Shown here piece after piece: positions 46,066 through 57,918 of a stretch of DNA of 64,000 nt. The position numbers and the translations under genes are program-made. Below the pieces are notes generated by a model. That model worked only from the letters and a program-made list of their open reading frames with translations. It searched no databases and was not told where the DNA came from. The DNA is from a beta proteobacterium AAP99 (GTDB lineage Bacteria > Pseudomonadota > Gammaproteobacteria > Burkholderiales > Burkholderiaceae_C): positions 61,086 through 125,085 of the forward strand of contig LJIA01000008.1 of the NCBI GenBank assembly GCA_001295775.1, read 5' to 3'. Numbering within the stretch: the first letter of the stretch is position 1; each line of letters begins with the position of its first letter.

Positions 46066-47733
46066 ATGGACTTTGCCCGCACGCTGGTATCCCTGTTTCG
46101 CAACGGCCCCAAGACCGAGGGCGGCGAAGACCTGCGCTCGCCGGACCCGGTGCCCACGGTTGCGCTGCCGCAGGCCGACGTGATCGGCTACATGGGCCGC
46201 TACCGGCTGCTCTCGCGCGTGGGTGATGGCGCCATGGGCGCGATCTACGCCGCCGAGGACCCGGTGCTCTCGCGCACCGTGGCCCTGAAGACCATCAACC
46301 TGCAGACCACGCCGGAGGAGCGCAAGGCCTTCGAGGACACCTTCCTCTACGAGGCGCGCGCCGCGGCCAAGCTCAACCACCCGCACATCGTCACGGTCTA
46401 CGACGCCGGCAAGACGGAAAAAGGCCCCTACATCGCCATGGAGCTGCTCGAAGGGCAGGACGTGCGCGAGACCCTGGCCGCAGGCGAGCTGTTCAGCGCC
46501 CCGCGCGCCGGCGACATCATTGCCCGCGTGGCCGACGCGCTCGAGTACGCGCACCTGTCGGGCATCGTGCACCGCGACATCAAGCCGGCCAACATCTACC
46601 TCGTGGGCAAGCGCACGCCCAAGGTGCTGGACTTCGGCATCGCGCAGTTCATCCGCTCCACCACGGTCATTTCCGGCGGCAAGGTCTTCGGCAGCCCGAG
46701 CTACATGTCGCCCGAGGTGATCGAGGGCCGCAAGATCGATGGCCGCAGCGACATCTTCTCGCTGGGCGTGGTCTTCTACGAAATGCTCTCCGGCAAGCTG
46801 CCCTTCACCGGCGAGACCCTGCCCGATCTGCTGGACGCCATCGTGCGCAAGGCGCCCGTGCCGGTGCATGAGGTCAATCCGGATGTGCCGCTGGAGCTGT
46901 CGCGCATCATCGCCAAGGCCCTGGCCAAGCGCCCCGAGGACCGCTACGAGCGCGCCGGTGACATGGCCAGCGACATCAAGCGCTGGGGCTCAGCCGCCCG
47001 CGTGCGCAAGCTGCTGGACAGTCAGGCCACGCGCGCCGTCGATGTGCAGCGTTCCGGCACCCGCAAGCCCGTGGTTGTGGGCGGTCTGCTGCTCGTGGTG
47101 CTGGGCGCCGTGGGTCTGGGGCTGCTCACCTTCGGTGCCGGCAGCAAGCGCAATGCCGAACTCGCTACCCTGCCACCGCGGCCTGTTGTGGCCGCTGCGC
47201 CGGCGCCGCTGGCCGCGCCCGCCAATGCGGTGTCCGGCACCGTGACGCCCGCACCCGGCATGGAGCCTGCAGTTGGCGCGTCATCTGCGCCGTCCGCTGC
47301 GGTGGCCACCACGCCCGCAGCGCCCGCTGATTCGACCACCGTTGCAAGCCCCGCCACGCCTTCCGCGACGCCCCCTGCGTCTGCCGCACCCGCTGGCGCC
47401 ACACCGGCCGGACGGACCGACGCTACCAAGACCCCTGCGGCGCCCGCGACGGCCGCCGCCGCGCGCCCGGCACGGACCGACACCGCCAAGGCCGCCCGTC
47501 CCGTCACGCCCGCCGTCACCACCACCGGTGTCGTCAACCTCGCCATCGCGCCCTGGGGCGAGGTCTTCGTCGGCGGGCAGGCACGCGGCCTGTCACCGCC
47601 CCTGGCCGAGCTCACGCTGCCAGTGGGTCGCCACACCATCGAAGTGCGCAATGGCGACTTCGAGCCTTACGTCACCACCATCCAGGTCACCGAAGACAAG
47701 CCGGTGCGTCTGCGCCACCGCTTCGGCAACTGA
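46066..47733 (+). CDS. Membrane Ser/Thr protein kinase with PEGA domain
   Basis: 555 aa. Hanks-type kinase at about 40-310: P-loop RVGDGAMGAIYAA, catalytic loop IVHRDIKPANIYL, DFGIAQF, and SPSYMSPEVIEG. One membrane helix near 335-355 (VVVGGLLLVVLGAVGLGLL), an Ala/Pro/Thr-rich linker, then a C-terminal PEGA domain at about 485-550 (VNLAIAPWGEVFVGG). The 296-bp gap before it holds no gene; ATG 46066 was chosen because the ~50 residues upstream are not kinase-like. The next gene encodes a TssQ-like lipoprotein, hinting at a T6SS-type signalling context. Confidence 0.88.
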   Translation: MDFARTLVSLFRNGPKTEGGEDLRSPDPVPTVALPQADVIGYMGRYRLLSRVGDGAMGAIYAAEDPVLSRTVALKTINLQTTPEERKAFEDTFLYEARAAAKLNHPHIVTVYDAGKTEKGPYIAMELLEGQDVRETLAAGELFSAPRAGDIIARVADALEYAHLSGIVHRDIKPANIYLVGKRTPKVLDFGIAQFIRSTTVISGGKVFGSPSYMSPEVIEGRKIDGRSDIFSLGVVFYEMLSGKLPFTGETLPDLLDAIVRKAPVPVHEVNPDVPLELSRIIAKALAKRPEDRYERAGDMASDIKRWGSAARVRKLLDSQATRAVDVQRSGTRKPVVVGGLLLVVLGAVGLGLLTFGAGSKRNAELATLPPRPVVAAAPAPLAAPANAVSGTVTPAPGMEPAVGASSAPSAAVATTPAAPADSTTVASPATPSATPPASAAPAGATPAGRTDATKTPAAPATAAAARPARTDTAKAARPVTPAVTTTGVVNLAIAPWGEVFVGGQARGLSPPLAELTLPVGRHTIEVRNGDFEPYVTTIQVTEDKPVRLRHRFGN

Positions 47734-47839
47734 TCGCCGTCGCGCGGCGGTCGTGCGCTCATGTCTGGTCACGGCGCTGCAGCGCGATGGGCCGTAAGCT
47801 CTCGGTCTTCGCCGTGTCGGCGCCCAACCCGTTTTTTCG

Positions 47840-48274
47840 ATGCAGCTCCCAGCCATGCGTTCCTTCAATGTCTTCCGCCTGATCACCACCCTGCCGCGCG
47901 CACTGCTGGCCGCCGGTTTCGCCACGGCCCTGCTGGCGGGCTGCGTGGCGCCAGCGCCCGTGGCCGTGTCGGACATGAAGGAGCGCCCCGCGGAGCGCGC
48001 GCTGCTGGCCGGCATCCGCGCCTACGAGGACGCGCAGTACCCCGAGGCCGAGAAGCAGCTCGGTGAGTCCCTTCGCATCGGCCTGGCTGCGCCCAAGGAC
48101 CGCGCGGCGGCCAACAAGTACCTCGCCTTCATCTACTGCACCTCCAAGCGCGAGGCGCAGTGCGAGGCCGCCTTCCGCGCCGCCCGCAAGGAAGACCCGG
48201 GCTTTGCCCTGGACCGTGCCGAGGTGGGCCACCCGCTCTGGGGGCCGGTGTATCGCCGCGTGCTGGGCAACTGA
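47840..48274 (+). CDS. TssQ-like T6SS-associated lipoprotein
   Basis: 144 aa. Lipobox LLAGC (Cys near 34), then a short TPR-like helical domain: RAYEDAQYPEAEKQLGES, RAAANKYLAFIYCTSKREA, ending GHPLWGPVYRRVL. This matches the TssQ family of betaproteobacteria. No other T6SS genes are in the window. ATG 47855 is an alternative start. Confidence 0.75.
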   Translation: MQLPAMRSFNVFRLITTLPRALLAAGFATALLAGCVAPAPVAVSDMKERPAERALLAGIRAYEDAQYPEAEKQLGESLRIGLAAPKDRAAANKYLAFIYCTSKREAQCEAAFRAARKEDPGFALDRAEVGHPLWGPVYRRVLGN

Positions 48275-48284
48275 TCGCGCAATC

Positions 48285-48388
48285 TGGCCGATATTGCCTG
48301 TTTTCACATAGGCAAAGTTTGGCTTCCCGCATGTCTGATGCGCGCAAAGTGGCATTTGGAACAAGCTCAAAATTCTGTCTGAAAATGA
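48285..48388. repeat. AT-rich intergenic repeat, family 2 (copy 3)
   Basis: TGGCCGATATTGCCT ... AGGCAA: stem TTGCCT (48294-48299) / AGGCAA (48310-48315) replaces TTGACT / AGTCAA of copy 2 at the same distance from TGGCCG. Ends CTGTCTGAAAATG. Confidence 0.5.
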
Positions 48389-48389
48389 A

Positions 48390-48417
48390 ACAAGGGGCTG
48401 CGCATGCAGCCCCTTGT
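48390..48417 (-). terminator. Intrinsic terminator for the 49266-48466 gene
   Basis: 12-bp stem ACAAGGGGCTGC / GCAGCCCCTTGT with loop GCAT. On the minus strand it is followed by TTTCATTTTC, so it serves the minus-strand gene; on the plus strand no T-run follows. Confidence 0.7.
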
Positions 48418-48465
48418 GCGTTCCGGCAGGCGCCCGCCTCGCGAGCGCGCGTGCACTGCGTCGGC

Positions 48466-49266
48466 TTATTCGTTGTCGCCGTCCAGCAGGCGACCCAGGC
48501 CGCCGAGCATGGAGCCTTCCTCGCTGCTGCCGCCGCGCTGCGGCGCAGCGGCAAACACGCGGCTGGCCAGGCGCGAGAAGGGTAGGCTCTGCAGCCAGAC
48601 CGTGCCCGGCCCCTGCAGCGCGGCAAAGAACAGGCCTTCGCCGCCGAACAACGCGGTCTTGACCTTGCCCACGTACTGGATGTCGAAGCTCACGCTGGGC
48701 GTGAGTGCCACCAGACAGCCGGTGTCCACGCGCAGGGTCTCGCCGGCACGCAGTTCGCGCTTGATGATCGTGCCGCCCGCGTGCACGAAGGCCAGGCCGT
48801 CGCCGTCCAGCTTCTGCATGATGAAGCCTTCACCGCCGAAGAAGCCGGCGCCCAGCTTCTGCTGGAAGGCGATGCCCAGCTGCACGCCCTTGGCCGCGCA
48901 CAGGAAGGCGTCCTTCTGGCAGAGCACCGTGCCGCCCAGCTGCTTGAGGTCCATGGCGATGATCTTGCCGGGGTAGGGCGCGGCAAAGGCCACTTTGCGC
49001 TTCACGCCATCCTTGTTCGAATAGATCGTGGTGAACAGGGACTCACCCGTGATCAGGCGCTTGCCCGCGCCCAGCAGCTTGCCGAAGAAGCCGCTGCCTG
49101 CGCTCTGCGAACTGCCGTCGCCGAACACCGTATCCATGTCGATGCCCGGGTCCATGTACATCATGCTGCCGGCCTCACCCACCATCGCCTCGCCCGGATC
49201 CAGCTCGCACTCCACGAGCTGCATTTCTGAACCGATGATGTGATAGTCAATGACGTCCATGGCCAT
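48466..49266 (-). CDS. AIM24/TIGR00266 family protein
   Basis: 266 aa beta-rich protein of the AIM24 (TIGR00266) family. [19 protein letters not shown] start, GGSxFG-like glycine segments ([27 protein letters not shown]). Ribosome site CGGAGAA precedes the ATG; another ATG six codons... at 49260 is also in frame. The role in bacteria is unclear. Confidence 0.84.
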   Translation of the reverse strand: MAMDVIDYHIIGSEMQLVECELDPGEAMVGEAGSMMYMDPGIDMDTVFGDGSSQSAGSGFFGKLLGAGKRLITGESLFTTIYSNKDGVKRKVAFAAPYPGKIIAMDLKQLGGTVLCQKDAFLCAAKGVQLGIAFQQKLGAGFFGGEGFIMQKLDGDGLAFVHAGGTIIKRELRAGETLRVDTGCLVALTPSVSFDIQYVGKVKTALFGGEGLFFAALQGPGTVWLQSLPFSRLASRVFAAAPQRGGSSEEGSMLGGLGRLLDGDNE

Positions 49267-49419
49267 GGTGGTGTTCTCCGTTGGATGTGAGGGGGTGGCA
49301 TCGCGCGTAGCGGCGATGCTCAAGGCGCGGCAGTGTAGGGGGCTGCCGCAGCGGCAACCTGCATGCGGATCTTGGGGTTTACCGTAGGGATAGATGCGGG
49401 CGCAGGCAACGCGCGACCC

Positions 49420-49635
49420 TCACGAAATTCGCCCGCTGCCTCCAAGCGCGACATCCAGCTTCTTCATGAACGCGCCGAGGGCATTGCACTCATGAGCGGC
49501 GAGGGGCTCCGATGGCACTCCTGCCGCCTGCCACTCCCCCAAGTCAATCAGTACGGCCAACAAGACTTTTGCCGTCTCGCGATCGACCTCAAGCGTGATC
49601 GGCACATCAGGCCTGCCATCAGCGTCTTGCTTCAT
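49420..49635 (-). CDS. Small hypothetical protein coupled to the hybrid kinase
   Basis: 71 aa: [20 protein letters not shown] ... GAFMKKLDVALGG. Not recognised. Its ATG overlaps the kinase stop (TGATG), a clear sign of translational coupling. Weakly acidic, no membrane segment. It could be an accessory of the kinase; nothing more can be said. Confidence 0.55.
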   Translation of the reverse strand: MKQDADGRPDVPITLEVDRETAKVLLAVLIDLGEWQAAGVPSEPLAAHECNALGAFMKKLDVALGGSGRIS

Positions 49636-52436
49636 CAGGCAGCCTGCCCGCTCACAATCCCGCGGCACAGCGTCTCGAGGTACGCAAAGCCCTGCTTCAG
49701 GCTCGCCAGGGGGGCGGCGTAGTCGCTGGCGGGCGCGCCGCCGTTGCGTGCCAGTTGCTCGAGCTGACGGGCGAGTTCACCCACCTGCGTGGCGCCCAGG
49801 GTGTTGGCCACGCCCTTCATGGAGTGCGCGAGTTCGGCGGCTTCCTTCCATTGGCCCGCGCCGGCAGCAGCTTCAAAGCGCTGGGGCATCGGGGCGTTTT
49901 CGTCGATGAAGGCCTGGGCCACGCGGGTCAGCAGCGGGGCCATGCCCCCCACCACGGCCAGCAGGCTGTCGCGCGTCACCCCGGCGGCGGGGTTGCTGGC
50001 GCTGTATGCGCTCGTTGAGTCCGTCATGGCGCGTGTGTTCCCCTGTGTGTGCTCGTTTGAACTGGTGCCCTGCGCAAGCGGCGCCACGAGGCGCAGCAGC
50101 ACATGGGCCAGCTCCGAGTTTTCGAACGGCTTGGCAATATAGCCGTCCATGCCGGACGCAATGAACCGTTCCTGATCGCCCGCCAGCGCGTGCGCTGTCA
50201 TGGCGATGATGGGCGTGCGTGGCTGACCGGTGGCGGCTTCCAGATCGCGGATGCGGCGCGTTGCGTCGATGCCGCTCACATGCGGCATCTGGATGTCCAT
50301 GAGCACAGCGTCAAAGCGCCCCTGCTGGAAGCGCTGCACAGCCTCGCGGCCATCGCCGGCCAGCTCCACCTGTGCGCCCATCTGCTGCAGCGCCGTGCTG
50401 GCGACGATCTGATTGACGAGGTTGTCCTCTGCCAGCAGCAGGCGCAGGCCCTGCAGGCGGCGCGGCATGCTCAATGTGGTGGCGGTACTGGCGCCGGGTT
50501 CGCCGCGCAGCTGCGCCAGGGCATTGCGCAGTTCCAGCACGCTCACGGGCTTTTCAAGGGGCTGCGCCTTGAGTTCGGCCAGTGCGTCCAGCTCGGCAGG
50601 CAGGGCGCTGCCGGGCTGCACGAGCACAAGGCAGGGCGCATGCGGCATGGTGCGGGCGAGGTCAGCCAGCACCTCTGCACCCGCGCCCAGCACGAGCGCC
50701 TCGTCGATGACGATGAGGTCGAACGCATGCTGGCTGGCCAGCCAGCGCGCCTGCGCGAGCTGACTCACGCCGTGGCCGCGCACCTGCCAGTGCGCCAGCA
50801 TTTCGGTGTGCCACTGGGCTGCGGCGGCATCCGCTTCCGCCCAGAGCACGCGCAGGCCCTCGAGTGCGACTGCAGGTGCGGGCGCTGTACCGGCGAGCAG
50901 CGGGTGGCTCGGTGTGCGCAGGGGCAGATCGAAACTGAAGGTGGAGCCTTCGCCGGGCCGGCTGCTCACGCGCATCTGCGCGCCCATCAGACTCAGCACG
51001 TGGCGGCAGATGGTCAGGCCCAGTCCGGTGCCGCCAAAGCGCCGGGTGATGGAGGTGTCGGCCTGGGTGAAGGCGTCGAAGATCGCGTCGAGCTTGTCGG
51101 CATCGATGCCCTGGCCGGTGTCATGCACAGCTACGTGCAGCTCGCCGCGCGCTGCGCCGGCGGCCGGTGGCTTGACGTAGGCCTCGATGAGGATGTGACC
51201 GCGGTCCGTGAACTTGAGCGCGTTGGACAGCAGGTTGTTGAGCACCTGGCGCAGACGCAGCGGGTCGCCGGTCATGCTCTCGGGCAGGCCGGGGTGGATG
51301 CGCGTCTGCAGCACGATGCCCTTTTCGCGCGCAGCCACTGCAAAGGGCCGAACGATGTCATCGAACAAGCGCAGTGGGGCGAAGTCCAGCAGCTCGAGCT
51401 CCAGCTTGCCGGCCTCGATCTTGGACAGATCGAGCACATCGTTCACCACGGCCAGCAGGCCATCGGCCGAGGAGCGCGCCAGCTGCAGCCAGCGGCGCTG
51501 CTGCTCGGCCAGGGGCGTGCCGAGCACGAGGTTGGTCATGCCGATCACACCGTTGATCGGCGTGCGCACTTCGTGGCTCATGTTGGCCAGGAAGGTGCTC
51601 TTGGCCACGCTGGCGGCCTCGGCCTGCTGCTTGGCATCCAGCAGTTCAGCCTGATAGCGCGCCTGGCTGGCGCGGCGCTCCGCGAGATCGGCCGCTACGT
51701 CGTTCAGGGACCGGCGCAGCTGGTCGATCGGCCGCAGGCCCGTGCCCGCCTCGGACAGGGGTTGGCGGCCGCCGTCCGTACCGAGGGACATGGCAAAGCG
51801 TGCGGCTTCGTCCACGGCACGCATGGGCCTCAGCAGCACGGCCTGGGCAAAGATCAACGTGGCGAGGATCACGCCCAGCGCAAGCCAGAGTGCCTGGGTC
51901 ATCATGCTGGCCCAGGAGTCATAGGCCGTCTGCAACGAGAACACCAGGCGCAGGGTGTAGCGGTCGCCGCGAACGTAGAAGGGCTCGTCCCAGGCCGCGG
52001 CCATGGGGTAGCCGATCAGGCGCGCAAGGAAGGGCGCGTGTTCGTCGGCTGACAGGCGGACCAGGCCATCGCCTGCCGGCTGGCGAAGCAGCACCGGCAC
52101 TTGCGCGAAGCCGGCCAGCGCGTCCTCATGCAGGGTGCGGCCCTGCGCGTCCATCAGCTTCACGCCGATGTTGGTGCGCGAGTTGGTGAGCAGGTCGCTC
52201 ACTAGGGCGGACTGCATCGGTTCGTCGGCCTCCGACACGGCCTTGATCAGGCCGGCCTTGTGCAGGTTCACGCCCAGCTCAGCCTTGTCGGCCAACAGAT
52301 TGGTTAGCAGCGTGTACTGGCGGTCGGCGGCCCACTGCCGACCGCCGACCACGACCACGGCGGCCAGGCAGGCGAACAGCACGGCCCGATAGATGATCGG
52401 GTCCAGCTTCAGCAGGGACCATTGCATGCGCGGCAT
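49635..52436 (-). CDS. Hybrid sensor histidine kinase (HisKA, HATPase, two receivers, HPt)
   Basis: About 933 aa. An N-terminal helix and a periplasmic sensor region (about 15-180) are followed by a second helix and linker, then HisKA with [16 protein letters not shown] near 288 and an HATPase to about 510 (GTGLGLTIC). A degenerate receiver (about 560-670) lacks a clear phospho-Asp block. A true receiver follows ([10 protein letters not shown], phospho-Asp in [10 protein letters not shown] near 712), and a C-terminal HPt domain has His in [14 protein letters not shown] near 872. Ligand unknown. ATG 52427 is an alternative start. Confidence 0.87.
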   Translation of the reverse strand: MPRMQWSLLKLDPIIYRAVLFACLAAVVVVGGRQWAADRQYTLLTNLLADKAELGVNLHKAGLIKAVSEADEPMQSALVSDLLTNSRTNIGVKLMDAQGRTLHEDALAGFAQVPVLLRQPAGDGLVRLSADEHAPFLARLIGYPMAAAWDEPFYVRGDRYTLRLVFSLQTAYDSWASMMTQALWLALGVILATLIFAQAVLLRPMRAVDEAARFAMSLGTDGGRQPLSEAGTGLRPIDQLRRSLNDVAADLAERRASQARYQAELLDAKQQAEAASVAKSTFLANMSHEVRTPINGVIGMTNLVLGTPLAEQQRRWLQLARSSADGLLAVVNDVLDLSKIEAGKLELELLDFAPLRLFDDIVRPFAVAAREKGIVLQTRIHPGLPESMTGDPLRLRQVLNNLLSNALKFTDRGHILIEAYVKPPAAGAARGELHVAVHDTGQGIDADKLDAIFDAFTQADTSITRRFGGTGLGLTICRHVLSLMGAQMRVSSRPGEGSTFSFDLPLRTPSHPLLAGTAPAPAVALEGLRVLWAEADAAAAQWHTEMLAHWQVRGHGVSQLAQARWLASQHAFDLIVIDEALVLGAGAEVLADLARTMPHAPCLVLVQPGSALPAELDALAELKAQPLEKPVSVLELRNALAQLRGEPGASTATTLSMPRRLQGLRLLLAEDNLVNQIVASTALQQMGAQVELAGDGREAVQRFQQGRFDAVLMDIQMPHVSGIDATRRIRDLEAATGQPRTPIIAMTAHALAGDQERFIASGMDGYIAKPFENSELAHVLLRLVAPLAQGTSSNEHTQGNTRAMTDSTSAYSASNPAAGVTRDSLLAVVGGMAPLLTRVAQAFIDENAPMPQRFEAAAGAGQWKEAAELAHSMKGVANTLGATQVGELARQLEQLARNGGAPASDYAAPLASLKQGFAYLETLCRGIVSGQAA

Positions 52437-52611
52437 GGGGTGTGATGATCCCACCGCCAGCGGCCGCTGTGGCGCCCAGCGAATGCACGGCTCGCAAATA
52501 AATGTCACGGGCACGCTGGCGTGCCCATGGTTTCTACTTAGCCGATTCGCGCCGTGCAGAACAGCGTTGCTTTGCTTGCGCCACGGCGCGGCGTTTGCCG
52601 CCGCATCGACC

Positions 52612-54703
<2,092 letters not shown>

Positions 54704-54786
54704 AAGGCGTAACGATAGTGCAGGGCGCCGGGCGACGCCTGCGCTTGCGTGGCGGCTTTAGCCAGATCGAGCGCGTCGCATGAAGT

Positions 54787-54845
54787 GCTTTCCGCTTGCT
54801 GCATGCGGGTCTTCAGCCACTTTGGCCGGGAGAGGCTCATGAAAT
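54787..54845 (+). repeat. REP-like palindromic repeat, copy C
   Basis: GCTTTCCGCTTGCTGCATGC then GGGTCTTCAGCCACTTTGGC, ending CATGAAATGG. The stem is weaker than in copies B and E. Forms a head-to-head pair with copy D 23 nt away. Confidence 0.7.
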
Positions 54846-54867
54846 GGACACACTGACCAGCGCAGGC

Positions 54868-54930
54868 CCATTTCATGCGCTTCTTCAAGGCAAAGTGCCT
54901 GAAAAGCCGCGCCAGACAAGCGGAAAGGCT
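54868..54930 (-). repeat. REP-like palindromic repeat, copy D (minus orientation)
   Basis: On the minus strand: GCCTTTCCGCTTGTCTGGCG, then the hairpin CTTTTCAGGCA / TGCCTTGAAGAAG around CTT, ending CATGAAATGGG. The pair C+D is arranged as inverted neighbours, like a BIME. Confidence 0.7.
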
Positions 54931-54942
54931 TCTCGCGGAGCC

Positions 54943-57819
54943 TCAATCGGCCGCTGAGTCTTTGTGCGCTTTGGGCTTGCGCGTCGTGCGCGGCTTGGCG
55001 GGCTTGTCTGCGGGCAGCAGGCTGGTGAGCTGCTGGTAGCGGGTGAAGAGAAAGGCCACGCGCTCGGCGTCGTTCTTCCAGGTTTTCTTGCCGCCGTCGG
55101 GCACGTAGGCCGCGTCCACGGCGGCGTCCAGCTTCTGGTGGGCGCGCACGAGGTCCGGCGGCATGGTCAGCGGGTCGTAGAGGTCCGCCAGGCTCGCGCC
55201 CGGGTGGGCGGCGCGGGCGTCCAGTACGCCCTGGGCGGCGGATTCGATGGCGGCGCGGAGTTTCTGGCTGGCGGCGTCGGTTGCCGAGGGCAGGGCGGCG
55301 CTGGGCCAGGGGAAATTGTTGTAGACGCCTGTGTTTGAGTACCGAAATCTGCTTTCAAGTCGCCCGCATACTGCGCCCATCCACGCCATGTGCATCTTGC
55401 TGCTGACTACACCGAACAACCCGACGCTGGCCCCCTCAACGGCCGAGCAGGAGTTGCCCACGATCTGATCTGCAGTCGCATAGCCAAACGGGACATAGCC
55501 GCGATTCTCAGAGGTATGAAGGAGCACGACTAAGTAGTTCGCCGCCGGCTGCCGGATCTCTGCGAACAGACCCGGTGTAGTTGCGAGCGCTCGGGTTTGC
55601 GCTTTGGTGCTCCCTAGCCGAAAGCGCCGAACAGCTAGCACTCGTTCCAGAACCTTCGGCGCCGCCTTGAGCTTGCTCGGTGCCGCGCCCACGAGCCATA
55701 GACACCACCTTGGTATGCCGTAGAGGTATTCGTTGTTGCTGATGAACTGGCGCACAAATTCATCAGCGGACGGGTTTGCGGCCACCAACGCCTCCATTTC
55801 CTCCTGCGTCATCAGCAGATTTCCGTCATCGACGGGCTTGCTGCCGTACTTGATGGCGGGAACATCGCATATGGGATGCGTTCGAGGCGTGATGAGCAAG
55901 TCCGCAGCGTCAATGAGGTATGGATTGATGTTGACCGCAGCTACAGCATGTGGCTCGCCGGCAATGTCGTCGTATTCGTAGATCACCTTGCCCGGCAGGT
56001 CTTGCAAGCCAAAGCCGACGATGACGCAATGCACGGCGGCCTTGCCGCTGGCTTCGTTGCTCCATTTGAAGGTGCGGTGCGCAAAGTGGATGTGGATGCC
56101 TTGCGCCAGCAGCCAGCCCCAGAGCACGCCGACCTGCTCGCCCTGGGTGATGCTGTTGGTGGAGACAAAGGCGCAGCGGGTTTGCGCTGTTGCGGCGAAC
56201 CCCACCCCGGACCTCCCCTGCGCAGCAGGGGAGGGAGTTTTGAGGTAGTGCGTGGCCTTGATGTACCAGGCGGCGACGTAATCCAGCACTCCAGCGCCCT
56301 TGAGCGGGCCGAAGATCGGCTCGACATCGGCCTTCTGGGCGCGATTCTGGTTGCTGTAGCCCACAAACGGCGGATTCCCCAATACATACGCACACTGCGC
56401 CGCCGGCAGCACATCCTCCCAATCGATGCGCAGGGCATTGCCGTGCACGATGTGCGGCTGGGCCTTGAGCGGAATGCGGGCGTAGTAGGCGCCAAATTCC
56501 TCACTGATGGCGCGGTTCATCTGGTGGTCGGTGAGCCACAGGGCCACCTGGGCGATCTGGGCAGGGAATTCCTCGATCTCGATACCGTGGAACTGGTCCA
56601 CGTCGATGTTGATGAAGCTGTGCACGTCCAGCATCTGCTGGCCGCTGGCGTAGGCGGTGCGCAGTACGTCCAGCTCCAGCTTGCGCAGCTCGCGGTAGGT
56701 GATGACCAGAAAGTTGCCGCAGCCGCAGGCGGGATCGAAGAAATTCAGGGTGCGCAAGCGCTTGTGAAACTCCAGCAGGCGGTTGCGGTTGTGTTTCACG
56801 CGCTCGAATTCGGCCCAGAGTTCGTCCAGAAACAGGGGCTTGATGAGCTTGAGGATGTTCTCCTCGCTGGTGTAGTGCGCGCCCAGGTTGCGGCGCGCCT
56901 TCGCGTCCATGATGCTCTGGAACAGGGCACCGAAGATGGCCGGGGAGATGGTGGACCAGTCGAGTGCGCAGGCGTCCAGCAGCAGTTCGCGGGTCTTGGC
57001 ATCGAATGCGGCCGGGCGCAGGGTCTCGGCAAAGAGCTGGCCGTTGATGTACGGAAAGGCCTCGAACTGTTCGCGCTGAGCTTTTTGGCGGCGCGGGATG
57101 TCGGTGTTCAGCACATCGAAGAACTCGGCCAGCGCGCGGCCGAGGTCGCTGCCGTCTACCTTGGTGTCGTTCTCGATCCATTCGCGAAAGCTGCCGGCCG
57201 GCTGGAAGATGCCGGTGTCGTCGGCAAACAGGCAGAACAGCAGGCGTACGAGCAGCACTTCGAGCGCATGGCCGTCATAGCCGCCGGCCTTGAGCGCGTC
57301 GTGCAGCTTGCCCATGCGCTCTGCGGCCTTGAGGTTGACGGGGTCCTGCGGGCGGATTTCCTGCACCTCGTAGCCGGCAATGAAGCCAAAGCGCTTGATC
57401 TGCTGCGGGAGCTTGTCCAGCGTGAACTCGATGGGATCGCTGTTCCTCTCCAGATCCCAGAGGCGGAAGCGCGCAAAGTCGCTCACTAGCACAAAGCGCG
57501 GCAGGTCGCGGTCGGCCAGGGCCTCGAAGTAGTCGGTGGCTTGGTCAAAGGCGCGGTCAAGGTCTTTGCCCGCGCTCTTCATCTCCACCAGCAGCTTGCC
57601 GGGCCAGAAGAGATCGATCCGGCCATTGCTCAGCTGCTTGCCGCGCTTGAGCTGCACCTTCTTTTCAAATTCCGCCACGCGCTTGCGGTCCACGCCAAAG
57701 ACGTTGAGGAATTCGGTCCAGAAGCTCTGGCTTTCGGCCTGCTCACGCGTGGTGTCTTTCCAGCGGCGGGCAAAGGTGGTGGCGCGGTCGCGGATTTCGG
57801 TCCAGGAAAGGGCGGGCAT
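54943..57819 (-). CDS. Single-chain Type IIL-like restriction-modification enzyme (MmeI family)
   Basis: 958 aa combining nuclease, methylase and specificity parts. The N-terminal nuclease has the D-x(n)-ExK pattern in GRIDLFWPGKLLVEMKSAG near 65-83. The adenine-methyltransferase has motif I FFDPACGCGNFL near 368 and motif IV NPPFVGY near 483, and a C-terminal target-recognition part follows (VSTNSITQGEQ and on to the end). This is the MmeI-like type IIL layout. It carries an in-frame palindromic repeat (see 56199-56237). No separate partner genes are needed. Confidence 0.85.
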   Translation of the reverse strand: MPALSWTEIRDRATTFARRWKDTTREQAESQSFWTEFLNVFGVDRKRVAEFEKKVQLKRGKQLSNGRIDLFWPGKLLVEMKSAGKDLDRAFDQATDYFEALADRDLPRFVLVSDFARFRLWDLERNSDPIEFTLDKLPQQIKRFGFIAGYEVQEIRPQDPVNLKAAERMGKLHDALKAGGYDGHALEVLLVRLLFCLFADDTGIFQPAGSFREWIENDTKVDGSDLGRALAEFFDVLNTDIPRRQKAQREQFEAFPYINGQLFAETLRPAAFDAKTRELLLDACALDWSTISPAIFGALFQSIMDAKARRNLGAHYTSEENILKLIKPLFLDELWAEFERVKHNRNRLLEFHKRLRTLNFFDPACGCGNFLVITYRELRKLELDVLRTAYASGQQMLDVHSFINIDVDQFHGIEIEEFPAQIAQVALWLTDHQMNRAISEEFGAYYARIPLKAQPHIVHGNALRIDWEDVLPAAQCAYVLGNPPFVGYSNQNRAQKADVEPIFGPLKGAGVLDYVAAWYIKATHYLKTPSPAAQGRSGVGFAATAQTRCAFVSTNSITQGEQVGVLWGWLLAQGIHIHFAHRTFKWSNEASGKAAVHCVIVGFGLQDLPGKVIYEYDDIAGEPHAVAAVNINPYLIDAADLLITPRTHPICDVPAIKYGSKPVDDGNLLMTQEEMEALVAANPSADEFVRQFISNNEYLYGIPRWCLWLVGAAPSKLKAAPKVLERVLAVRRFRLGSTKAQTRALATTPGLFAEIRQPAANYLVVLLHTSENRGYVPFGYATADQIVGNSCSAVEGASVGLFGVVSSKMHMAWMGAVCGRLESRFRYSNTGVYNNFPWPSAALPSATDAASQKLRAAIESAAQGVLDARAAHPGASLADLYDPLTMPPDLVRAHQKLDAAVDAAYVPDGGKKTWKNDAERVAFLFTRYQQLTSLLPADKPAKPRTTRKPKAHKDSAAD
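56199..56237. repeat. Palindromic repeat embedded in-frame in the restriction-modification gene
   Basis: Contains the perfect 10-bp stem CCTCCCCTGC / GCAGGGGAGG with loop GCA, flanked by AACCCCACCCCGGA and GAGTTT. It adds about 13 to 20 residues (SPAAQGRSGVGFA) between motif IV and VSTNSITQGEQ, a place where MmeI-type proteins usually have a short loop. The sequence resembles widespread intergenic GGGAGGG-type repeats of proteobacteria. Confidence 0.65.
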
Positions 57820-57918
57820 GAGCGGGGCTTAAGTGTTTGATCTGATTAGGTTTCCAGATTTTTTGCGGAAAGACGCGCTTTGTTCTGGAAACAGGACTGC
57901 GGAGTGCACGCGGCGGAC

